In this document: positions 57,266 through 64,000 of the stretch, piece by piece
Position numbering within the stretch: the first letter of the stretch is position 1
How the letters are laid out: each line of letters starts with the position of its first letter
DNA from: Alternaria dauci
Lineage: Eukaryota > Ascomycota > Dothideomycetes > Pleosporales > Pleosporaceae
Reading direction: 5' to 3'
Length of the DNA: 64,000 bases
NCBI RefSeq assembly: GCF_042100115.1
Contig: NC_091272.1
Coordinates: 5,022,001-5,086,000 of the forward strand
Program-made: the position numbers and the translations under genes
The notes under the pieces: model-generated
Told to the model about the DNA's origin: nothing
Seen by the model: only the letters and a program-made list of their open reading frames with translations
Database searches by the model: none

Positions 57266-58948
57266 TTACAAATCCAACACAATCTTGCCCACGCCCCGGC
57301 TAACACAGCTCAGCATACTTCCCTCCTTCTCCTCATCCAGCAACCCAGTTCCTCGGTGTTCTACCCGACCACCGCAAACATCTACCTTACATGTCCCACA
57401 ATTGCCCACCTCGCACGAGCTATCGATATCCATACCCACAGCCTTGAGTGCATCAAGCAGCGACTCGGTAGCTCCTACCTCCACGATCTTCCCACTCTGC
57501 TTGAGCTCCGCCGTAAACGGATCGCCCGACGTAGCCACGGTAAAAGCTTCAATGTGCACAGATGCCTCTGGGATACTGTAGGATTTCGCAGTCGCAACAA
57601 CAGCATCCATGAGGCGTGTGGGACCACAGGCGTAGATGTGTGTCTGATGATCGGCCTTTGCGAGTATGGCAGAGAGGTCTAGACGTTGGCCTTTCGATTT
57701 GTTGTAGATTGTTGCTTTGGGTCCGAGAGCAGCGATCCTGGAAGCGAAGGGTACCTCTTCTGCGACAGCATAGTGGAGGTGGAAGTCTTGTTTTCTTTCT
57801 TGGAGGTATGGGAATGCCATCATGAAAGCTGTGATGCCGATACCGCCTGCGATGATGATGTGCCGGTCTGCGTCTTTGGCGAGAGGGAAGCTTGCTGTGA
57901 TGCGGCTGACCGTCAGTACATCTCCAACGTTGGTCTGCTCGTGGAGGTACTTTGAGCCACCTCGACTGGCCGCATCCAAAGCAACACCGATCTCGAAGCG
58001 CTTCGAGTTTCCGCCACTGACGGAATAGGCGCGAACAAGATTCCCCCCAAGCTTCAGTCTCACATGACTACCGGGTTCGACGGGTGGTGGCTCCGGGATG
58101 TCTTCAACCGAGTCGTAGACAAAGGCTGTGACATTGCTCGTCTCCCTCCGCTTCTCAACCAGACGGTACTCTTGCCAAGCATCCATCTTCTCGTCATCGC
58201 CACCAAACAACCTGCCATTATGATCCTCGACGACACCACGGTCTAGGCGCTTTTGGAATTTGCCCTTTACGTCCCAACCGAGTTGCGGCAGTTGGACAAT
58301 CTCCCTCATCATCTCTACGTTATTGGTCTCGATGAAGAGATAGTACATCACCCGAGCAACCGTCCACTCTGGATGTGGTCGCCCAAGCAAGGAAATCATG
58401 TCGCCAGCGGTGATGGTACCTGTTTTGATGATGCGGTACATCCAGCCAGTGCGCAACAACGTCTGCGTACGCTTCGCCATATCCTTGACCTCGAAACGAT
58501 GGTTGAGCTTATAGCAAGGCCCTCGTGGCTCGCTGACTTCGACAATGATCTCGCCAATGGCCAATCGATCTCCAATGCACAAGTTCATCTCGCTGACTTC
58601 TGTGTTGAACAAGTTTTCGCCGAAGGCGCCCGGCTTGAAGTGGTGCTCTGAGGCCGGCAATTCCTTCTTCCACTCCTCATAATGCGACGTGCAGTAGTGG
58701 AGGAGCGCCTTGTCTGGACCGCCATGCATATGGAATGCATGCTCATCGCTAGGGATACCTGTCTCGCAAATCTCAACGGGACCAGTCAATGGGCCTTTGT
58801 AGATAGCCGTCTCGATCTTGCCGTTTCCAAGTGACTTCTTGATCTTGCCAGATCGCAATTGGATGAGCGGAAAAGGAGCGAATGGCGGTGGGTTCTTCAA
58901 GGTGTCGGGGTCTGGCGGCGGCGGTGGGATCCATGTTGAGATAGGCAT
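57266..58948 (-). CDS. MOSC (YiiM-like) domain fused to flavin reductase/2Fe-2S ferredoxin
   Basis: 560 aa, single exon, cytosolic by appearance. Residues about 30-240 are a YiiM-like MOSC domain (KIETAIYKGPLTGPVEI, AFHMHGGPDKALLHYC, FKPGAFGENL, EPRGPCYKLNHRF) with its three-helix tail (HPEWTVARVMYYLF). Residues about 255-470 are a ferredoxin-reductase/phthalate-dioxygenase-reductase module: RAYSVSG for flavin, IIIAGGIGITAFMMAFPY and YACGPTRLMDAVV for NAD(P)H. Residues about 475-560 are a plant-type 2Fe-2S ferredoxin: SSCEVGNCGTC supplies three Cys (C-x4-C-x2-C) and MLSCVS the fourth. Electron flow from NAD(P)H via flavin and the iron-sulfur centre to a site in the MOSC domain is inferred. 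Reduction of N-hydroxylated compounds, as in other MOSC systems, is one option. Confidence 0.9.
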   Translation of the reverse strand: MPISTWIPPPPPDPDTLKNPPPFAPFPLIQLRSGKIKKSLGNGKIETAIYKGPLTGPVEICETGIPSDEHAFHMHGGPDKALLHYCTSHYEEWKKELPASEHHFKPGAFGENLFNTEVSEMNLCIGDRLAIGEIIVEVSEPRGPCYKLNHRFEVKDMAKRTQTLLRTGWMYRIIKTGTITAGDMISLLGRPHPEWTVARVMYYLFIETNNVEMMREIVQLPQLGWDVKGKFQKRLDRGVVEDHNGRLFGGDDEKMDAWQEYRLVEKRRETSNVTAFVYDSVEDIPEPPPVEPGSHVRLKLGGNLVRAYSVSGGNSKRFEIGVALDAASRGGSKYLHEQTNVGDVLTVSRITASFPLAKDADRHIIIAGGIGITAFMMAFPYLQERKQDFHLHYAVAEEVPFASRIAALGPKATIYNKSKGQRLDLSAILAKADHQTHIYACGPTRLMDAVVATAKSYSIPEASVHIEAFTVATSGDPFTAELKQSGKIVEVGATESLLDALKAVGMDIDSSCEVGNCGTCKVDVCGGRVEHRGTGLLDEEKEGSMLSCVSRGVGKIVLDL

Positions 58949-59944
58949 GGTTTACTTTCGAGTATAGTGTATATTGAAAGGGTTGAAGTAGGCCTAGGCT
59001 TCGGATACGTAGAGTGTTTAGATCGTGCAAGGATTTCTTTATATGAATCTGAGGAAAAATGTCCCGTGCGTGTATAGGGGTGAATGGTGTTAAACAATGG
59101 CGGCCTTGAGCACAGACTCACTGGAGAATGAAAGGCATACGAACCCTGTGCATGGCTTTGATATCATTCCGAGCCATAACTTTCGAGGAGTGCTGTTAAA
59201 TAGATCTCTTCGTAGCTTGCGGATTTCACGAGAAGAAATCTAGACCTCTCGCAAGCTATGCTCGATGTAGCAGGCGCATATACGGGGCATTACTGTGAGC
59301 CAGAAGTCGGTAAGCCTGGAGAATGCCTCGACGCGAAACCTGGTAAGCAAAAGGTACGCCTTATATGCGAGAAAACATCGTGACAATTGCTACCTAGTAC
59401 GCTAAAGCTTATGACTCGACTAGTGCTGCCTGCACAGTCATGTGCCTTCTGGAATCGGGATGGTCAATGAATGAAAATAATCAAGTGGTGTTTGATTGAT
59501 GACTGCCTATTCACCAAGGAAGCTTGACTCGGATAAGATTCCAAACTGCAGATGTGAAGGAATCATCGGATTTCGGAGACGGGCGCAGCTCCCCGACCCA
59601 GACACGTGCGTCGAGCCACTCCAAAGCACGACGTGCATGCATTCGAGAACTATGATACAGTAGTTGAAAGGAGATGGCGGGTGGAAAAGACTCGGCAAGG
59701 ACGGTGCGGATGATGGTTGTGTTGTGCATCACGTGAACAGCGGCCTCGGCTGGTCGAATTGACGTCAGACTGAGGATCCGTTGACAAGCTTCGAGCTACC
59801 ACATCAACTCGTCACCGCGATTCCAAAACACGTCAATTGCTGCTCTCCCCGCAATTGCTCACGCTCCAATCTTTATATCACGACTCAACCTTTCGGCATT
59901 CCCATACGCAAAACACGCCGCCCACCCTCCGCTACACATTCACC
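58949..59944. other. Intergenic
   Basis: About 1 kb with divergent promoters. The sequence just upstream of 59945 is C-rich and likely leader. No gene is supported. Confidence 0.55.
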
Positions 59945-60343
59945 ATGTTCCGCATCCAGCCCGTACGCGCAGTACAGCGCGCATCCTTCGTCCGCCCTGC
60001 CGTCGCCCGCCCTCGTTTCCTCAGCACAACGCCAGCGCGCTTCGCCCAAAAAGATGCACAAGACAAAGACTCGCTGAAGCCTCGGTCGACCGAATACTCA
60101 AAGTCTGGCTCCGACGATGGCGCCGCACACTCAGACGCTGCCTTCGACCCCAGCAAGACAAGCCCAGAGGAGGCAGAAGCAACAGCGGGCCGCGAGGCTG
60201 GTGGCCCTGAAAACAGCTTGAACGTCAGCCCCGGAAACAAGGACGTTAGCGACCCCAACAGCCCCGATGTTGGTGGAAATGGAGGAGCACCAGACAAGAA
60301 GAGCAGTGGCGCAGGCAGCGCGCCAAAGAACAGCACAGGATAG
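59945..60343 (+). CDS. Small mitochondrial-presequence protein
   Basis: 132 aa, single exon. The start at 59945 opens an Arg-rich presequence without acids (MFRIQPVRAVQRASFVRPAV) ending near RPRFLSTTPARFAQ, typical of mitochondrial import and cleavage. The mature part is hydrophilic, disordered and rich in Asp, Ser, Gly and Pro (EYSKSGSDDGAAHSDAAFD, EAEATAGREAGGPENSLNV), with no membrane segment. Family unknown; a stress-protective or LEA-like role would be a guess. The next gene has the same build. Confidence 0.75.
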   Translation: MFRIQPVRAVQRASFVRPAVARPRFLSTTPARFAQKDAQDKDSLKPRSTEYSKSGSDDGAAHSDAAFDPSKTSPEEAEATAGREAGGPENSLNVSPGNKDVSDPNSPDVGGNGGAPDKKSSGAGSAPKNSTG

Positions 60344-60775
60344 ATGTACACGTCACAGGAGGTGAAATATCTGTAATGAAGACATGTCACAGACAGTAGT
60401 AAAAGAGCGCCGTTGAAGGCAGTTCAGGGCGCACATGGAGCATCACGTCACAGCATCATTGCATCGGGAACAGCTTCCCCAGGCTGCCAACTGTATATAC
60501 CACACTAACTGAAAATCCTCATTTTCGAAGCGAAAAATGACGCATTATCTGCACCTCCACCGCATTAGGCATTTGCGTGGAGCAACCTCTGTCTTGAGCC
60601 CGTGCAATGACGTCACAGCATATGACGATGCAGGTGCCCCCCAGAACACGGCAGCGAGATCCGTCTTTGCGCAACAAAACATTTTCACATCTCTTTCATC
60701 TCACCATCATACCTGACTTTCTCCAAACATCATCTAAAAAACCTCACATCTTTTTCCCGCCCCAAATACCTCACA
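60344..60775. other. Intergenic with near-perfect hairpin
   Basis: Short spacer between two tandem small genes. At about 60519-60540 TCATTTTCG and CGAAAAATGA form an inverted repeat with one unpaired base around AAG; its role is unknown. Confidence 0.55.
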
Positions 60776-61105
60776 ATGGCACCACGCACTCTGCTCACAG
60801 CAACCCGCTCTCTGCGCACCCCCGTCCTAAGCACGCGCATCGCTTTCACCGCTCGCCGCACATTCCTCAGCACCCCTACACTACGCATCAAAGAGGACGC
60901 ACAAAGAAGCCCCGAGGAACTCGAAAACGCAAAGCAAGAACAGCTCAAGGAGCAAGAAAGGGGCGAGGGAAGATGGCGCGAGGACCTTGCTAGTCATGGC
61001 GAGAGTAACATTGCGGCGGACAAGCAGCAGGTCGACGACCACGATGCGCATATAAAGGAGTTACAGAAGGAGGGTAAGGAGAAGGGCGAGAAGGGTGAGA
61101 TGTAA
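60776..61105 (+). CDS. Small mitochondrial-presequence protein
   Basis: 109 aa, single exon. The basic N-terminus MAPRTLLTATRSLRTPVLST and RRTFLSTPTLRIKEDAQ indicate mitochondrial import. The mature part is very hydrophilic and helical, rich in Glu, Lys and Gln (EELENAKQEQLKEQERGEG, SHGESNIAADKQQVDDHD, KELQKEGKEKGEKGEM). It lies 430 bp downstream of the similar small gene at 59945 and shares FLST-P and KDAQ/EDAQ around the presumed cleavage zone, so the two may be distant tandem relatives. Function unknown. Confidence 0.75.
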   Translation: MAPRTLLTATRSLRTPVLSTRIAFTARRTFLSTPTLRIKEDAQRSPEELENAKQEQLKEQERGEGRWREDLASHGESNIAADKQQVDDHDAHIKELQKEGKEKGEKGEM

Positions 61106-61363
61106 ATATTCTCTGGAAAAAATGGTTCGCGATAATTCTACGACGTGTGTGGGTACGCAAGTTATTGATAAGACGATGAGAGGATTTGATGAAGCATGCA
61201 AAGTATTTTGTTGTATATACCAAGCCAGATCCAAGCGCCTAATGAAGGGAATGGGATGAAATGAAAAATTCGAGCAAGAGCAGTGCTAGCATGTTGAACG
61301 CTGCGACTGCGCCGTCAACACCATCGGCCCGAACGTGATCTTCCCCAACCACCACCACTCTCA

Positions 61364-63232
61364 TCAAAAGTTCACCACGCTAGCCTCCAAAACCCCTTCA
61401 TCTCCAATCAGCCTCTTCAGTACATCTTCCCCAACAGGCTTGTCCACACCCAGAATCATCAGCGCCTCTTTGCTACCCTCCCCCTCACCATTCTTCTCAT
61501 TCATCCTCTCCTCGACCTCCTCATCCAGCGGCGCCACATTCATAAACTTGATATTCACACCCGCTTTCCCCAAAAGATTACCTACATATCCAATCCTGCC
61601 CACAGAATCAAAGTTGCGGCATATGAGTAGTGTTCCACGGGGCACGAATTCGCCTTTGAACTTGTCAAGGCGAGAAATGAATGGTTTGTTTCCAGAGACG
61701 AATCCTTGAATGATCTGGTCATCATTGTCGGCTGTGCCTTGCTGAAGGGCGCGCGCCGCAGATGGAGAAACGTTCCTGGAGCGGGGTTGTTGGCTCACGG
61801 AGCGAGAAGCGCGGGCGCGTAAAGTGATGAAGGATGAGTAGGGCTTGTCTTCTACGTTTTCGCGCGAGCGCTGCTCGTTGATGAGGATGCCGCGTTCTTT
61901 GGCTAGTAGCTCTGCGTTGACAATGTTGATATTTAGGCCGTCGCTTGAGGTGATGGGGGTAAGGAGGCCTTTTACCAAAGCGGCGAAGAGGGGTTTCGTG
62001 GTGTTGATTGTGGCGAGCTTGCCTTCGTATATGAGGTCAAATGTTGTGCGGAAAGAACCTGTCTTCGCTGAGGAGTAGTGCTGGGTATAAAGGCTACCCA
62101 TCTTCTCGACTAAGCTGATGAAGGGTTGGAGAGTACGGTATTCGTCTGGTAGGACGATCGGGGCATTGACTGCTGAGCGGGGAAGCTCGCCACTGAGGAT
62201 GGAAACGACCTGCTCGCAGACATCGATTGAGACGTTCTCTTGAGCTTCTTTGGTGGATGCACCAAGATGCGGTGTTGCTACTACCTTTGGATGGGCGATC
62301 AGACGTGTAGCGGACGAGTTTTGCTCTGGGGGTTCAGAAGTGAAAACGTCTATCCCCGCGCCGGCGATGACACCAGCGTCCAAGGCTTCAACCAGAGCAT
62401 CTTCATCAATCATACCGCCGCGCGCTACGTTGAGGATTCTGGCAGTTGGCTTCATCGTTTCTAGTTCCGCCTTGCTGATCATGCCTTTGGTTGACGCAAT
62501 CAGAGGGGTGTGGAGTGTGAGAAAGTCAGCTTCTTTCAGAATCTCAGCAAGACTTGGACGGAGGGTGACTGAAGCTGCTGCTGCCAGGTTTGGGTTTGCA
62601 TAAGGATCATATGCGATGAGACGCATGCCTAGGCCATTGGCGATACGAGCGACCGTGAGTCCAACAAGAAACACGTTAGCTAGACCATCACAAGGCTATG
62701 AACAGAATTAACCTTTTCCCAGACCGACGATCGCGAGAGTCTTTCCTTTCGCCTCTACACCGACTAATCGGCTTCGTTCCCACTTCCCAGCTTTGATGCT
62801 CTGCGAAGCATCTCCAATGTTGCGAGCTACAGCCATTAACACTGTAGCATGTTAGCTGACATGATACTGACGTGGCTCGGACAACCCACGCGCGATAGTG
62901 TGCTCGGCCGCGGCATTGATGTTTCCAGACGGCGAGTTCACTACAATGATACCATGTGAAGTGGCGCTTTGGACATCGACATTATCAACACCCACACCGG
63001 CACGTGCAACAACTTTCATCTTCTTGGCAGCTCCTAATAGCTCTGCTGTTACTTTTGTTTCAGAACGCACGATGAGAGCGTCATATTCGCCGATGATCTT
63101 TTTGAGCTCTTCTGGGGTCAGTCCCTTCTTTTCATCCACATCAAATTGGTCTTTCAGTAATGCTAAGCCATCTGGCGACACTTTCTCGGGTATCAAGATC
63201 TTTCGCTTCGTTGTATGCATGAGGATAGCCAT
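61364..63232 (-). CDS. D-3-phosphoglycerate dehydrogenase, type 1
   Basis: First enzyme of serine synthesis: 3-phosphoglycerate to 3-phosphohydroxypyruvate with NAD. 590 aa in the favoured model, exons 62890-63232, 62713-62841 and 61364-62664. Marks: VVARAGVGVDNVD, NSPSGNINAAAEHTIA joined to LLMAVARNIGDASQSI, the Rossmann motif IVGLGK/VGLTVA across intron 2, NVARGGMIDEDALVEALDAG, TPHLGASTKEAQENV (catalytic His), an intervening domain (about 330-500) and a C-terminal ACT domain (IGYVGNLLGKAGVNIKFMN) for serine feedback. An Arg/Ser-rich insert near residue 470 (RSVSQQPRSRNVSPS) is unusual. Intron 2 ends in TG in this model. The longer four-domain form differs from the shorter yeast Ser3/Ser33. 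Confidence 0.9.
62665..62712 (-). other. Probable GT..TG intron of phosphoglycerate dehydrogenase
   Basis: A 48-nt intron with donor GTTAAT, a GCTAAC branch site and 3' end TTTCTTG. It is the only junction that restores the G-x-G-x-x-G turn GLGKVGLTVA. The only AG acceptor (TCTAG, intron 62680-62712) would give a 33-nt intron, place the branch site in the exon and insert five residues in the NAD-binding turn. Confidence 0.6.
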
Positions 63233-63859
63233 GTCGAAGGGTTGCTGCACTTGTTCTCAAAGACTGGCTAGAACGGAGGGATGATACCCACAGAAGGATG
63301 CAATGAAGAGAAGTAATAGTACTCGATTTCCGTAGTTCTGATGTAGTACTGGAAGACAATGCTGTACAGTTTTGTGAAGAGACTATTAAAGATGCAAATG
63401 CCAGATCCCACAGGAGAAATACACACCGTTTTGTACGTCGAAGAGGACACTTGCGCCGCTATCGGTCTCCTGCAGTAGCTTGCGTCAGACAACCTCTTTG
63501 TGGTAGCCTTACCTGTTGGCTGTATTTACCCCGCACTCCTTTACCCCACGGGGTGAAACGCCGCTGCTGCAGGGTCAATCTCGCGAACTACTGAATACAG
63601 CCCTTAGAAACTTGACATGGGCCATGAGTCTAAGCGGAAGAAAGGAGGAACATTTGGAGAGATGGGTGTGTAGCTCAGCATGTATTGCGCTATCCAGTTG
63701 GAGTTGTGGTACCGCGATCGCTCGCGTCCGTCACGGTACTATGCTGCGCATAAGTCGCGCAGCGTGGGTAGCTACCTATGGTGTAATCTGCAACGATTGG
63801 AGGGCTGAACTGCTGTTGAGTGGGATATGCAAGTCACGCGGGTAGTCAGCGCCGCGCGT
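63233..63859. other. Intergenic
   Basis: Upstream region of phosphoglycerate dehydrogenase and 3' flank of the glyoxalase gene. No gene is supported. Confidence 0.6.
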
Positions 63860-64000
63860 TTACCAATTGCTACGTGTCTTGAGCTTTTCGTTCTGCACTA
63901 CCTCGATCCAGTAGCTATCGGGATCTGCGTATGTTGTCAGTTGCCATTCTGTACGACGAGTAGATAACAACTTGCCTAAGACGAACGCAATGTTCTTCAT
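63860..64000 (-). CDS. Glyoxalase I (lactoylglutathione lyase), C-terminal part
   Basis: Converts the methylglyoxal-glutathione hemithioacetal to S-lactoylglutathione. Only the last two exons are inside the window: 63976-64000 (MKNIAFVL) and 63860-63924 (DPDSYWIEVVQNEKLKTRSNW, stop TAA). Joined they give the strongly conserved glyoxalase I end with a metal-binding Glu in YWIEVV. The intron (63925-63975) begins with GC in the context AG/GCAAGT, a recognised minor donor class. The remainder of the gene lies beyond base 64000. Confidence 0.85.
   Translation of the reverse strand: MKNIAFVLGKLLSTRRTEWQLTTYADPDSYWIEVVQNEKLKTRSNW

Noticed and set aside
62713..62841. A possible one-base frameshift in exon 2 of phosphoglycerate dehydrogenase.
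   Set aside because: It came from a miscount across a line break. The sequence reads CGCAACATTGG, the exon is 129 nt and all exons sum to a whole number of codons.
1..64000. A secondary-metabolite cluster, transposon or CRISPR array.
   Set aside because: No polyketide or peptide synthase, terpene cyclase, transposase, reverse transcriptase, long terminal repeat or regular spacer array was found on either strand.

Overview
The window is nuclear DNA from a filamentous ascomycete. Genes are interrupted by short (about 48-65 nt) GT..AG introns with CTAAC/CTGAC-type branch points. Zn(II)2Cys6 regulators, secreted plant-cell-wall enzymes, a cellobiose dehydrogenase, a siderophore importer and F-box-like proteins are all typical of Pezizomycotina. 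The gene styles suggest a Dothideomycete, perhaps Pleosporales, but that is an inference. I see no virus, transposon, rRNA, tRNA or CRISPR array. Splice sites were inferred by eye from consensus, frame and protein family; exon sums were checked for frame.

Layout. 1-9 kb: a Zn2Cys6 regulator (1260-3689) and an unknown 623-aa protein (4833-6810), then a gene-poor stretch. 9-19 kb: a GPI-type CE5 (cutinase/acetylxylan esterase) gene, then a metal-uptake group. That group is a siderophore importer (10446-12341) with GATA-factor sites upstream, and a divergent pair of a Ctr copper transporter (15843-16474) and a ferric/cupric reductase (16971-18986). 19.6-31 kb: an F-box protein and hemicellulose genes (GH2 beta-mannosidase, GH27 alpha-galactosidase, GH3 beta-xylosidase). 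Between them lie a truncated, frameshifted MFS remnant and a fructosamine-kinase-family gene with an in-frame TAG. 31-35 kb: an acetate-type GPR1/FUN34/YaaH transporter and two further reading frames each cut by a single in-frame stop. 35-44 kb: a 1712-aa coiled-coil protein with an exact 120-bp internal repeat, and a cellobiose dehydrogenase with a CBM1. 45-51 kb: SCP-x-type thiolase and the sulfite reductase flavoprotein (MET10 type), convergent. 51-59 kb: an unknown protein, a second Zn2Cys6 regulator, an FMP52-type protein, a 74-aa two-exon membrane protein and a MOSC/flavin reductase/ferredoxin fusion. 59.9-64 kb: two small mitochondrial-presequence proteins, a type-1 phosphoglycerate dehydrogenase with an apparent GT..TG intron, and the 3' end of a glyoxalase I gene with a GC..AG intron.

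How the genes fit together. Iron and copper acquisition (siderophore import, reductive uptake, copper import) is concentrated in 9 kb. The glycoside hydrolases would remove mannose, galactose and xylose from hemicellulose, and cellobiose dehydrogenase oxidises cellobiose while needing haem iron. Sulfite reduction and serine synthesis both feed sulfur amino-acid metabolism. The least ordinary observations are the probable GT..TG intron, the group of three single-stop reading frames plus a transporter remnant between 26.3 and 34.6 kb, and the divergent copper transporter/metalloreductase promoter.
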